Positions 10,641-22,555 are shown, counted from the first letter of the stretch. The stretch: DNA of 64,000 bases from Delphinapterus leucas (GCF_002288925.2 NW_022098069.1:70350099-70414098); one strand, 5' to 3'. Program-made: numbers and translations. The notes: generated by a model from the letters alone, not told the origin.

Positions 10641-12080
10641 CACAACTACCAAACTCTCTAAAACATGGGACAATCTAAATAAATCTATATAATGCATTTT
10701 TATCAAAATCTATTATTCCGTGGCCTTCTATTATGTAAAATTATAGAAATTGAGAAATTGTTTTGGTAATTCTAAACCAAAACCTTGATCCTTTTTAAGG
10801 TGCTAAGACAAAAGCTGTTCACCTGCCTTAAATACCATTAATGTGATTATGAAAACATTAATGAATGTCCAATACATTTTTCATTGAATAACGTTTTCAG
10901 AATAAAAACTTGCAAAGATGTACTTTTTAAGGTAAAACTGCCCCCCTGACTGGAAGCATTCCACACAGAGAGGTTGGATGATCCTTTGTGGGGATTCTTT
11001 TTAGGGACCTGTCATCTATAGCAGTATGTAAATTAGATATTTTTCAGTTCTCCTCTACACCTTTCCACAATGGTCCTAGCCAATGTCTGTTATCAATCTG
11101 ATGCTCAAAGAGTTTATTAAGAAATAAAAAGGATCTCTTGCCTATACCAATGAAACCTGCATTTTTTGTGCTGCCTACTATTTCACTGTGTGATGAAAAG
11201 ATCACAAAATAATGTTTCTATCACTTCTTTTAATTAAAATAATTTAGGCGTATAGGATTTTGATTGTGTTGGGAAAGATGGAGAAATTGAAGCAATATTT
11301 CAGATTAAACCTTCACCAAACCTTGGCATCTCTTTTCTATTCAGCACAAACAGCACTTCTAACCAACAGCCTTTATTTTTTAACTTCTTATCAAGTACTC
11401 TGGTGTTATTTAGATATAATGTAATTCAAAAAATTAATTGGGCATTTTGGATAAAACTTAGTGAAAAGGGAATGCTTAATGCAATTCCACTTATCTATAC
11501 AATCAAGATGAGTTTCTCATGAAGCAGGTTGAGAAATAATGCTATAGAATAGGAACTTGGTTTATGACCTTAGTTTCATTTATTCTTTATCTTTAATGAA
11601 AAAAATATTTAAAGTCTGAGTCATGGGGTTATCTCTCATCCCTAATAAATTAGAGCAGTGGTATGAAAGGTATCAGTTGAATAGCCATAAGAAAGCTGAG
11701 CCTGGCAACTTTTGCTTAAGAGTAAATAGCTCTTTTATGAATTACAGGAGAAAACTCACACATACACCCACAAATCTTACAGAAAACTTCTGAAAGTTGA
11801 TTTGAGATCACAATAAATTACATTGAATTTTGGATCAATTTTTTGTTTTTCAGTTTTGAAGTAGTACAAAATAACATCTATCTTTAGGCTTACTAGCTTC
11901 AGGAGAAGAAACGTGCATGCTCAAGGCATATCTTTCAGAGGGGCAGAAAAATAGGGCTGCATAAAAGACCTTGTGTGATTTATCAGTCATTGAGAAAAAT
12001 AGTGCACTGTCTAGCCAGAGATTTCAAATAACCAAGCAAAGTTCTGAGAGGACTGAAAAGTCAAATTCCAACTTAATTAA
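10641..12080. other. Unassigned sequence, possibly one CR1/L3-like scrap
   Basis: No gene. Around 10925-11075 the string 'gaggttggatgatcctttgt' faintly resembles the 3' part of an old CR1/L3-type LINE, but not enough to call it. Confidence 0.4.
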
Positions 12081-12091
12081 AATGGATAATT

Positions 12092-12155
12092 AAATAGATT
12101 ATATAGATAGAAAAATAGATAGATATAGATAGATGGATAGATGACAGATAGATAA
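12092..12155. repeat. (GATA)n-like imperfect microsatellite
   Basis: Runs of ATAG/GATA with interruptions (gaaaaatagatagatataga, then gatggatagatgacagatag). Confidence 0.85.
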
Positions 12156-13535
12156 TGGTAAATGTAGTTTGAGTCTATACGTATAAGCTTAAAATATCTG
12201 ACAGGTGATAGTTCTTCTTCAACAGCCAATTAATAACTAGTTAGAAATATCAGAATGAAGTTGTTTTTGTGGTATCTGAAGGGATTTCTAACTTTCTTCT
12301 TTTCTATACATTTTTAAAACAGTGTGAACAAGACAAACTTATCCTGTTATTCTGGATACCAACCTAGCTCCTAAACAGCACCACTCTCATGGCCTAAAGA
12401 ATAGCAGATTATATGGGAAATGACCTAAATGGGACATGAACTGCCATTCATTTGTTCTGCCCTTTTCCTGAATCAAATTGTATACGTGTTGCATAGGAGA
12501 ATAGGAGAATTTGCATGGTTATTTGTACCAGAAAATCTTTTGGCTTTCATTAGTCACCAGTCAAGTATTCTTCCTCAAGGAAAAATTATTTCCAATAATT
12601 TACTCTTTTTTCCTGTATTCTCTCAGTCTTTCTTGTAATTTCCATTTTTATAAGGATAGGAGAAGCTGAAAGACTCATCCTTCTGATATATAGAAGACAA
12701 GGATTCAGGCTAAATCATCTTCAGTATTTCCAAAACACATTTGCCAGCTGTCTTGAAAATCTAATAGAAGTAGTAATTTTTTATTTTTATTATTTTTCTG
12801 GAATTACATCAGTACAGGGTGTTTGTCATAATAATAGAAGACTAGATTGACAGTAAAAAGATTTGTCTTTGAAAAAGAAAAATGAGGAAACAAAATTTAA
12901 TCAAATAAAGGCATTTTATTAGGTAGACCAGATCTTTCAACATATGGAGTATATGTGGGAAAACAAAATAATTAAAGAGTCACTGATGGTAAAAAGTTTA
13001 GGAACCATGTATTAGGCCATCTTCCTCTTCCAAAGAGGAAATGTTTAAGAGATGGTGTTTGTAATGTTGAATGAAGAAAGGGGACTTCAAACATCTATGC
13101 CTTCTTTAATTCAACAGGTTTATGGAAAACTTTAGCCTGTGCTATTATATTTTAAAATATTTATTGAATTGTTATCTCAAATTTGACAAAATCAGCAGAG
13201 GGCTTCATTATTTTAATTATTTTTAATGAGTTTGAGACTTTTTGGTGTAATTTGGGTATTTCAATTGGATATATGTGATATACTCAATGCCATTTGTAAG
13301 TTTCAGATAAGTTGGAAATGATGTTAATCAAATTATCTAAATCATATTTTATGAAAAGAAAAATATGACATTTTTGTAAACATTTTATTCAGAAGTCTTG
13401 GATAATTAGTCCTCAATGATACATCATATATTTTCTTTTAGCTTCAAAAATAAATACAATTAATATGCATAAGTTCTTCGTGACTTAGGGTTTTCATTTT
13501 TTTATTTTTCTCAAAAACTAAAATATATGATAGCA
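12156..13535. other. Unassigned AT-rich sequence
   Basis: No gene and no repeat recognised. A 69-codon frame at 12429-12638 has no family features. Confidence 0.5.
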
Positions 13536-13765
13536 AAGTTTTTTAACATCTTTTTTGAGGTAAAACTTATTTTTAATAAACTATACATGTTTAAAGTGTA
13601 AACTTATATAAGCTTTGCTATTTGTGTGCCCTCGTGAAATTACCACCACAATTAAAATAATAAATATACTCTACAAGTCCCAAAGGTTTTCTCATGCCCC
13701 TTTGAGATCTCTCCCTCCACTGTTCTTTCTGCCCCATTATCCCTGAGCAACCACTGATTGGCTTC
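13536..13765 (-). mobile_element. Old L1 3' UTR fragment (L1M class)
   Basis: Antisense L1M 3' UTR: 'ttttttgaggtaaaacttat', 'gtttaaagtgtaaacttata', 'gaaattaccaccacaattaa', 'catgcccctttgagatctct', and 'gagcaaccactgattggctt'. Confidence 0.7.
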
Positions 13766-13918
13766 AGGACCAGCTACCTAATTTGCAGGACCCAGTACAA
13801 AATGAAAATGTACAAAACAATTCCTTTGTTCAGAAAGCAGAGAAATGTTTCTCTCAAAAGTACTAAAGTATAAAGCTTTTTCTTTTCTTCTGTTGTCTCT
13901 CTCTTAGCTTGTCATGGT

Positions 13919-13979
13919 GCGGTTTTTTGGTTTGTTTGGTTGGTTGGCTGGTTGGTTGGGTTTTTTGGGGTTTTTTTGC
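13919..13979 (+). repeat. G/T-rich (TTGG)n low-complexity tract
   Basis: Repeated ttgg/ctgg units then ggg-tttttt-gggg-ttttttt on the plus strand. It has four or more G-doublets close together, so a weak two-tetrad quadruplex is possible. Confidence 0.85.
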
Positions 13980-14019
13980 TATTTAATGTCATTCTAAGTA
14001 AAGAAAAATTGAATTTTGA

Positions 14020-15235
14020 GGGGAAGAGTCCAGAGATGGCAGCATAGGAATTCCCTGAACTCACCTCCTCTCAGAACACAACAAATTTACAGCTACACAT
14101 GGAATAATTTTCCTCTGAAAAGGATCTGAGAACGAGGTGAGCAGTGACTCCATAACAAAAGATAAAAGAGACTCATTGAGATGGGAAGAGAGGCAGAGAC
14201 TTGGTCTCACCCAGAGCCCTACCCCAGGCACAGTGTCCCACAATCAGGAGGGGATCCCCAAAGTATGGAACTTTCGCTGAAGGAGCGAATGGACTGTGTC
14301 TCACATCAGTCACCTCAACCTGGTCCAGCATCAGAAAGAGGAGCCCCCAAAGAACCTGGTTTTGAAAATCAATAGGGATTCAGTCCAAAGGAACCACAGA
14401 ACGGTAGGGAACAGCGAACTTACTTTTTTTTTTAAAACATCTTTATTGCAGTATAATTGCTTTACAATGGTGTGTTAGTTTCTGCTTGATAACAAAGTGA
14501 ATCAGCTATACATATACATACATCCCCATATCTCCTCCCTCTTGCGTCTCCCTCTCACCCTCCCTATCCCACCCCTCTAGGTGGAGAGAACTTACTTTTA
14601 AAAAGCCTGTGCACAGAGCCACTCCCTCTGAGACCTCTCGAAAAAGCAACAGTTTGAAAAGCGCCTTGATCATACGTGAGGGCAACCCACTTACTAATCC
14701 TAAAGTGGCTTCTGAAGACTTTCCACAGTGACTTTCTCTGAGGACCAGAACGCTGCTGCCTATCAGCACCAGTGGGTGTGATCTGCACGCTGTACACCCT
14801 GCACATCAGCTGTGCCATGACCGGGATGGTTAGCACACCAGACCCTGCGGTTCCTACACAGCAGCCTCGGCCCTGCCACAGCTGGTGAGGGCAGCAGTTC
14901 ACATGAGGGATGCCCCTTGAGCACCAGGCTCTGGAGACCAGGGGAGATTGCACTTGTGGGACCCATGGATCATCTCCTACACAAAACCACACCTTCAAGA
15001 CTGGTAGGAGTAGCTGTTTTGCCTAATTCATATAGACAAACTCAGAGTCAGGCAAAATGAGGTGATAAAGGAGTATGTTTCAAACCAAAGAACAAGACAG
15101 ATCCCCAGATAAAGACCTTAAGGAAATGAAGATAAGCAACCTACCTGATAAAGAGATCAAAGTATGGTCATGAAGATACTCTCTGATCTCTGGAGAAGAA
15201 TGGATAAACAGGTGAGAACTTCAACGAAGTTTTAG
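14020..15235 (+). mobile_element. Old L1 5' UTR and beginning of ORF1
   Basis: The start 'gtccagagatggcagcatag' followed by 'ctgaactcacctcctctcag' is the 5' end of an L1. The block runs through a GC-richer 5' UTR into sequence whose translation around 15115-15165 reads like the ORF1 N-terminal part (contains NLPDKEIKV, then a stop). It breaks off near 15235. Retention of an L1 5' end is uncommon because most copies are 5'-truncated. A young L1 tail is inserted at 14428-14587. The minus-strand frames in this interval (up to 144 codons) are antisense by-products of the GC-rich UTR. Confidence 0.65.
14428..14587 (-). mobile_element. Young L1 3' end, about 160 bp, with 12-bp TSD
   Basis: Antisense of a young L1 3' UTR (poly-T, 'aaaacatctttattgcagta', 'caatggtgtgttagtttctg', ending near 'cacccctctaggtgga'). 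Both sides carry gaacttactttt, at 14416-14427 and 14588-14599. It is heavily 5'-truncated and split the older L1 5' UTR. Confidence 0.95.
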
Positions 15236-15632
15236 TTAGTTTAGGCAGGAAGGTAAATCAGGTCCCTGCTACTCCTTCTTGACGAGAAGCAGAAGTTCAG
15301 GTGATCCTGACATTTTAATTTATAATTAAATTTTCTTTTGTTTCTTAATAAATATATGACTCTTTGAAATCACAGCTATTATTTCATAAGCTTGTAAAAA
15401 TTAACTGACTGATAACATCATGAAGTTGAAGTTTATTATTTTTACCCTGTGTTTTGCTCTTCTTTGATCAGAATTCTCTAGAGCCTTATTACTCAGTATA
15501 GTCTTCTGACTAAAAGCGTTGTGATCACTGCAGAGTAGATTAGAAAGGTACAACCTCAGGCTCCACTTAGAGCTACTGAATAAAAATCTTTATTTTAACA
15601 ACATACCCAAGTTAAACATATTAAATTTCAAG
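15236..15632. other. Unassigned sequence
   Basis: Between the old L1 break and the CHR-2/L1 cluster. No gene and no clear repeat. Confidence 0.5.
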
Positions 15633-15642
15633 AAGCACTGCA

Positions 15643-15850
15643 GGGCTTCCCTGGTGGCACAGTGGTTGAGAGTCCGCCTGCCGATGCAGGGGACACGGGT
15701 TCGTGCCCTGGTCCGGGAGGATCCCACATGCCGTGGAGCAGCTGGGCCCGTGAGCCATGGCTGCTGGGCCCGCGCGTCCGGAGCCTGTGCTCCGCAACGG
15801 GAGAGGCTACAACAGTGAGAGGCCCGCGTACTGCAAAAAAAAAAAAAAAA
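15643..15850 (+). mobile_element. CHR-2 SINE, full length
   Basis: Begins 'gggcttccctggtggcacag' (tRNA-like A box) and has 'gggttcgtgccctggtccgg' (B-box region) and a cetacean CHR-2 body ending 'gaggcccgcgtactgc' plus an A tail of about 17. Target copy aagcactgca precedes it (15633-15642) and repeats directly after its tail (15851-15860). Open frames of up to 138 codons across it are not genes. Confidence 0.95.
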
Positions 15851-15863
15851 AAGCACTGCACCA

Positions 15864-16292
15864 CGAACCCTCTTGCACTGCTGGTGGGAATGTAAATTGA
15901 TACAGCCACTATGGAGAACAGTATGGAGGTTCCTTAAAAAACTAAAAATAGAATTACCATATGACCCAGCAATCCCAGTACTGGGCATACACCCAGAGAA
16001 AACCATAATTCAAAAAGACACATGCACCCCAATATTCATTGCAGTGCTATTTACAATAATCAGGTCATGGAAGCAACCTAAATGCCCATCGACAGATGAA
16101 TGGATAAAGAAGATGTGGTATATATATACGATGGAATATTACTCAGCCATAAAAAGGAATGAAATTGGGTCATTTGTAGAGACGTGGATGGACCTAGAGA
16201 TGTGGACAGACCTAGAGACTATCATACAGAGTGAAATAAATCAGAAAGAGAAAAACAAATATCATATATTAACACATATATGTGGCATCTAG
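15864..16292 (+). pseudogene. L1 ORF2 C-terminal fragment
   Basis: The frame from 15873 to 16292 encodes the last 139 residues of an L1 ORF2 protein (starts MHCWWECKL, contains the conserved TDEWIKKMW and MEYYSAIKRNE). The upstream endonuclease and reverse transcriptase domains are absent because of 5' truncation, so it cannot act. An 18-bp tandem duplication (16183-16200 and 16201-16218) adds six residues in frame (MWTDLE). Confidence 0.95.
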
Positions 16293-16493
16293 AAAAATGG
16301 TACAGAAGAACTGGTTTGCAAGGCAGAAATAGAGACACAGACGTAGAGAACAAATGTATGGACACCAACGGGGGAAAGTGGGGGGTGGTGGGATGAACTG
16401 GGAGATTGGGATTGACATGTATACACTAATATGTGTAAAATAGATAACTAATAAGAACCTGCTGTATAAAAAAAATAATAAAATTCCAAAAAA
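15864..16493 (+). mobile_element. 5'-truncated L1 sharing its target site with the CHR-2 SINE
   Basis: Sense L1 from the ORF2 C-terminus ('ctcttgcactgctggtggga') through a 3' UTR that stops at 'gaacctgctgtataaaaaaa' plus an A-rich tail. It is flanked by aagcactgcacca at 15851-15863 and 16494-16506. A third, partial copy of the same target (15633-15642) lies left of the SINE. Confidence 0.95.
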
Positions 16494-16619
16494 AAGCACT
16501 GCACCATGGGATATTTCTTCAGAAGGTACTTAGATCTCATTCTTAGTTCCTTAATGGGAATTCCTAGCCAAGGTTAAGGATCTTAACCTTGTACAACAGA
16601 GCTCCCCTCTTGGAATCCA

Positions 16620-16835
16620 GCCATTATGCATTTGCATTCCAGCTCTGAAAATTTCTAGATGTGTGACTTTGAGTAAGGTAATTTTTAGTCTCAGTTTCAT
16701 CATCCACCAAGCAGAACTAATAAAACTGACCTCATAGGAATGTTACAAAATCAAATTAGATGTTACATCTAGTATCTGGCACATAACAACCTCTAAACAA
16801 AAGATAATTATGATTATTATTAGATTATTATCTTG
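16620..16835 (+). mobile_element. MIR SINE
   Basis: Sense MIR: 'tctagatgtgtgactttgag', 'tctcagtttcatcatccacc', 'gacctcataggaatgttac', 'agtatctggcacataacaac'. Confidence 0.8.
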
Positions 16836-18434
16836 TAAGTTTCTGAAAGGAAAGGGTCATGTCAAATTTCTCTGCATTTCCCACAACACCTAAGAGAGAA
16901 GATACTGATTCACTGATTGATTGATTGTGATGACATTTGAATACTTCTCTAGGTAATTAAGAAATAGAAGTTAATGAAACTACTTCCAGTGAGTAGAGTA
17001 TGACTCACCGAGCAGTCACAATCATTGAAGGAGAAAATAGATGCTCTCTACTTCATTCACGTTTAAGGGCAGAATATGTTCATCCCACTGATTTTCAATG
17101 GTCATCAAAACAACTTCACGTGAAATTAATTGCACCTACTTCTTGTTCTTGTTCCATTTTAAGCAGGAAAGTCACTCTGCCTTAGTGAAATTTTTTATTA
17201 AATACTCCCGCCAAACTTTAATTGAATGTGCAATGACCCTCATTGTAGTGCCACGACTCACCTGAATTTTATCGTCCAAATGATTTTTTTTGAGAAAATG
17301 ACAATCTAGATAAGAGAGAAAGGAAATTCACCCCAACACATCAAGATTCAGTGTGTTGCTCTTTAAATATAAAGATATGACTGCTCTGTGATTTCTATGA
17401 CACTTATTTAAAGATTTTGGTTCTAGGCTTCTCCTCTTCCTCCCAATTTTGATGAAATATTGGAGCTAATCTACTGCAGTCTTTCAGGTTGTCACACTTT
17501 TATGATATGGGGGACTCATTTATGAGAGATTAATGAAAACTACACATATAATTGGACCATAGTGGACTAAAACATGGATTACAACCACATTAAGAGAATA
17601 ATCTAACAAATGGCCATTTTAGGTCAGAAGAAAATTTCTTAAGCATTATTCAAAACCTATGTACAAAGTAACATATAAGAAATATAAAAATGATTTTTTA
17701 AATTAATTTAATCTTTAAAGTTATTTTCTAAAAGCAAACACTATTATAAAATTATGTTAAGGTTAATGTACTTGTTTAATTGTAATATTATAAACAAAAA
17801 TTGTATCTTCTAATTGATGTTGGGAATGTTTTCTTTCATCTGAGTATATATCGACTTTGGAAAAAAAGATCAAATATAAAATGTATTGTCTTTAAAAGAA
17901 TCACTTGGCAAAATAATTAGCAACTATTAAGTTTTTATTTGAAAACTTGGTCTCCCATAAATGTGAAAAATATGCAGAGCCCTTTCCCTGTACTCCCACT
18001 TTATTTGCATCTCCTTAGTCAAATTGCTGCTAGGGCCTATGAACTGTTAGAAATATGAGGCTCTGAATTTGAAGTTCTCCAGGTGATAACTAATAACTAA
18101 TATGGTGCTTTATCCTTTATGGGACTGACTGAGACCCTGGAGGCCAGCTTTAGAAAGATCCTAGACAAATATCAGAAAGAAGTACATCCTGGAAAGATCC
18201 AACCTTTCCTGTCGTTTGGGCTGAGACAGCATTGGGAGCCTGGGGAGCAGAGATCCTTCTTCTCAGTACCTTAGCAGTAGCACCAGCAAACTTCTTGCCT
18301 GTACACTTCCAGCCTAAAGGAGTCCTTTCAGCTACCTACAGGACTAGTGCCATTTATAGTCTTCTAACAACTAGCTCTCATACTCTGTGGATTAACAAAG
18401 GAAAAAAAACAGCCATTTAAGGAACCCTAGGAAA
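16836..18434. other. Unassigned AT-rich sequence
   Basis: About 1.6 kb with only short frames (61-62 codons at 17000 and 18232) that lack any protein signature. No repeats named. Confidence 0.5.
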
Positions 18435-19085
18435 CAGAATGATCAGTCAGTATCTCAATCAGGGTCCAGTTAGGAGACAGAAATCATACCGATTGTTTTA
18501 ACAGAATGTGAAATAAAGAATGGTTAAGGATGTATAAAAACAATTAGGTAACTTAAAGGCAAAAGGAGAACTCTGGGGTTTCATGGAATTAGCAAATTCA
18601 AGGAGCAGGTCCTACCCATAAGGCTGGGGGGGAAAGGAAAGCCCTTAGAAATGTTAAACCTTGGAGAGAGGCCCCACAGAGCTAAAATTCAGACCTCTGA
18701 GGGAGAGTCCTGTTCCACTGGTCATGGCATCTTTGAGCTGGAGAAGGGGTCCCATGGGGCTGGGACCCAGACTTCTAAGGAGGGGGTGTCAGCTGTCTGG
18801 CTCTGGTGTATCTGAGGCATGCTGACAAGCTGGTCTTGTCATAGTTGGAAAGACTACAAACAAGATTCAACTGCCACTATGGGTGAACACAGCTGCTACC
18901 AGGGTGATGAAGCATCACTAGGGCAACACAGGAAAAAGAAACTCAGAAAGCAACAGGAAGCCGGCAGGAAGAAAACAGAAAATAACAAGTTCCTTCTTAC
19001 TCCACCTGCCTTATTGGCTGTCTCTCTCTCTAGCACCCCCTATTGACAAAACCTTAAGGGGAGTGGCTGACAAAGCAGAATGTAG
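18435..19085. repeat. Probable old interspersed repeat, class not identified
   Basis: Starts 'agtatctcaatcagggtcca', with a purine-rich GC-richer body and 'ctgccttattggctgtctct' near the end. This order is reminiscent of a widespread mammalian repeat, but I cannot name the family. It is more GC-rich than its surroundings. Confidence 0.35.
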
Positions 19086-19149
19086 TTAGTTGAATTGAAG
19101 GGGGTAGTTTGGGAGCTGAAATGCAATATATTAATAACTGACACAGTCA

Positions 19150-20060
19150 AAAAACAAACAAACAAAAAAAGAACACACACACAAAAATAGAGCAACCCAG
19201 AGAGACAAATGGAAATGGAAAAAAAAAAATAGAAAAATGAGGTAATTCAAATGTAGGGAAAAATAGTCTATAGATTAAAGAAATAATAATTTTTAAAACA
19301 TGATCTTCTAAACAAATCACCTGATGAATTGAAAGAGAGACGTTTTCACTGAGATCTAAACTAGTGGCATGGAAAATCAAGTGAAATAAGTACCACAAAG
19401 CATAGGATAAAATATAACTAGATTGAAATAATGACAAAAAAATGCAAGCAATGTGGAACAGAGCTCTAAGAGAGTTAATATGAGTAATAGGAACTCTAGA
19501 ATAAGTAAAATGGAGAAAGGGAGGAGAAGAAATCATCAGACAAATAATAAAAGACAATGTATTTGATCTGAGGAACTTGGGTCTGCTGATTAAAAGTTTC
19601 ACTAAGTTCCTTAACTACACTAATAGTAAAACCTAGGAATAAAAGTCCTAAACCTAAGATAAAGATACATTTACAAGTTTCCAGGGATATAGAAAAATTA
19701 CCATCAAAATAAAAAGAATTGAAAAAAAAAAAGAGAGACAAAAAGCATTGGGCTGGCATCAGAATTCTCATCCGAAACATAGGAAGATAAAAGCTAGAAA
19801 AGAGTAAGAGTCTTATCAGTCAATTATGAAGAAAAAGGACTGTAACTCAAAAAGCCCAATAATTGAAGAGTAAATACAAACTCAATTCTTCATAAAAAAT
19901 GCAATGATAAATAAAATTTTCAGCACCAATCAAGTAAATAAACAAGACAGAATTATCTAACAGTGAAGTATTTTAACAAAGGTGGACTCTCACAGACTAA
20001 TTGGAATCCAATTTCTCAAGGTAAGATAAGGAATAAGAAAGAATCTAAGAAGGAAAAATA
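19150..20060 (+). mobile_element. L1-ORF1/HAL1-like relic
   Basis: A-rich sequence with blocks that match the order of L1/HAL1 ORF1 consensus: 'catcagacaaataataaaag', 'tttgatctgaggaacttggg', 'gcattgggctggcatcagaa', and 'ttctcatccgaaac'. No intact frame remains. The 151-codon antisense frame at 19147-19602 is a by-product of the A-rich strand. Confidence 0.5.
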
Positions 20061-20260
20061 AAATACAAATTAGACACCAAAGGCTAGTTTATATATCTTC
20101 AGTGTCTTCAATGTATTGATTAATGTCACAAATGTTTTTTAAAAAGAAAAAGAAAATCCTAGAATTTATACAAGTTAACAAGGTTATCAGATATGGGAGA
20201 GATCTTTTTAATGAGAACAGAAACTCAGAAATTAAGAAAAGTGTAGACAAACATTTACTC

Positions 20261-20298
20261 TTATATATATATATATCTTTTATATATATATATATATC
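20261..20298. repeat. (TA)n with duplicated TATATATCTTTT unit
   Basis: Two TA runs, each ending in ctttt, in tandem. Confidence 0.9.
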
Positions 20299-20454
20299 TT
20301 TTTTAATATAAAAGGTGAGAAACAGTGCACAGAGTTTGGATGCACATCCAAACAGCACACATCCCATTTGGATGTAGAGCTATCTGTAGAAGCCATTTAC
20401 AGCAAATACTATCAGACTTAAAACATTAAAACATTAAAATTAACCTCTAAGTTA

Positions 20455-21695
20455 GCAAAATTTGATGAGTATAAAATGGAATTACTGTGTCATGTGTAGC
20501 TCTATTTTTAGTTTTCTGAGAAACCTTCATACTGTTTCCACAGTGGCTGTACCAATTTACATTTCCTCCAGTGTATGAGGGTTCCCTTTTCTCCACATCC
20601 TCACCAATATTTGTTATTTGTGTTCTTTTTGATGATAGCCATTCTGGCAGGTGTGAGGTGGTATCATTATTGTTTTGATTCGCATTTCTCTGATGACTAA
20701 CAATAGTTGAGCATCTTTTCATGTACCTATTGGCCATCTGTATGTCCTCTTTGGAAAAATGTCCATTCAAGTCTTTGTCCTTTTTTAAATCGGGTTCTTT
20801 GTTTATTTAATGTCAAGTTGTTTGAACTGTTTCTATATGTTGGATATTAATCCCTTATCAGTCACATCGTTTGCAAATATTTTCTCCCATTCAGTAGGTT
20901 GTCTTTTTGTTTTGTTTATGGTTTCCTTTGCTGTACAAAAGCTTTTAAGTTTAATTAGGTCCCATTTGTTTATTTTTGCTCTTATTTCCTTTGCTTTAGG
21001 AGACAGATCCAAAAAAACATTGCTATGATTTATGTCAAAAAGTGTTCTCCCTATGTTTTCTTCTAGGAGCTTTATGGATTAGGTCTTTAATCCATTTTGA
21101 GTTTATTTTTGTATATGTTAGAGAATGTTATATTGATAATTTCATTCTTTTATATGTAGCTGGCCAGTTTTCCCAGTACCACTTATTGAAGAGACTGTCT
21201 TTTCTCCATTGTATATTCTTGCCTCCTTTGTCATAGATTAGTTAACTGTAGTGTGTGGGTTTATTTCTGGGCTCTCTATTCTGCTCCACTGATCTGTATG
21301 TCTGTTTTTGTGCCAGTACCATACTGCTTTGATTACTGTAGTTTTGTAGTATAGTTGGAAGTCAGGGAGTGTGATTCCTCCAGCTCTGTTCTTCTTTCTC
21401 AAGATTGTTTTGGCTATTCGGGGTATTTTGTGTATCCATACAAATTTTAAAATTATGTGTTCTAGTTCTGTGAAAAATGCCTTTGGTATTTTGATAGGAT
21501 TGCACTGACTCTGTAGATTGCCTTGGGTAGTATGGCCATTTTAACAATATTAATTCTTCCAATCCATGAACACAGTATATTTTCCATCTGTTTGTGTCAT
21601 CTTCAGTTTCTTTCATCAGTGTCTTATAGTTTTCTGAGTACAGGTCTTTCATCTCCTTAGTAGGTTTATTCCTAGGTATCTCCTTTTTTTTATTG
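20455..21695 (-). pseudogene. Middle-aged L1, ORF2 C-terminal half, antisense
   Basis: The minus strand is L1 ORF2 from about the end of the reverse transcriptase domain to near the C-terminus ('gtggctgtaccaatttacat', 'tttatggtttcctttgctgt', 'ggttttgtagtatagttgg'-type text, 'tttctttcatcagtgtctta'). Minus frames at 20447-20770 and 21362-21652 retain pieces such as [11 protein letters not shown]. Frameshifts and stops split the frame. Both L1 ends are missing here and no target duplication is seen, so it is a fragment rather than a clean insertion. Confidence 0.85.
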
Positions 21696-22555
21696 TTTCC
21701 TTCCCATGTCTGTGAAAAACTTTGACCGAGTTACCATTCTGCTTTACATCTTCCAATGTCTTTCTAATTTTATTTACTGTTGTTTAGTTTCCTAAACATA
21801 TGTAGAAACAGGAATTTGGGAGCTAGCTTTCTTTGCTGTATTCAGGAACATAAATACTTGAATTGGAGGGAAGAGACTGTTCATTCACAATTGCTCAATG
21901 CTGAGTACAATATGTCAATGAAAGCACTCTCATTTTGTTTTTTGAAAGGTTTTGACATGAAGTTTGTTTTGTTTTCAGTGGTAAGGGATGCCTGCTTACT
22001 TAGAAGGATTGCATAAAAAGGAAAAAAATAGTTTATTAATACAAAGTTCAAAAAATTATATTGTTTTTAAGTTACATGTGAAACTTAAGGGAAAATAAAT
22101 GAAAGACTAAGGAGCAAAGGCCTCTAATGGGAAAGCCATGCTTAAAAATCAGCTAAGCTGCATGTGTTATTTATAAGGTGCCAAGGGCAAAATTGGGAAA
22201 AGGAATTTTGCCTTTTGCATTCTCTTTTCATCTGTTAGTTTCTTTTCTTTGTGAAGTATGTGTACTTAAATGCTACCTGGAACAGACCAAAGCAGTCCAT
22301 AAAAGTAGTATTAATTACTAGGTAATCCAGCACTATAGTCTGCCTCTCATATTGCTTGGCCTTTAGCCTTCACCTTCTCTTTACAGCTCTAGGTCAATAG
22401 AGGATTCAGGGACATAGAATGTGTTCACTAGGCTTTTATTTTAATTTTTGCATGTATTGCCTTCATTTTTAACAAATAAGCAAAATTAATAAAGTCAACA
22501 ATAATTATACTTTGTTAACATTGCAAAATATGTCATTCCAGACTTGTTTCTAAGC
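21696..22555. other. Unassigned sequence
   Basis: No gene recognised. A 78-codon frame at 21780-22016 has no family features. Confidence 0.5.

Noticed and set aside
14564..14998. 144-codon minus frame
   Set aside because: It runs antisense through an old L1 5' UTR and an inserted L1 tail; no domain and no conservation signal.
15590..16006. 138-codon minus frame and companions over the CHR-2 at 15.6 kb, with the same pattern at 34.4, 37.8, 50.3 and 57.8 kb
   Set aside because: The same translated strings recur wherever a CHR-2 lies. They are GC-rich SINE by-products, not genes.
19147..19602. 151-codon minus frame, hydrophobic, could look like a membrane protein
   Set aside because: It is the antisense of an A-rich L1/HAL1-like ORF1 relic. 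The Phe/Leu/Ile richness comes from poly-A on the other strand.
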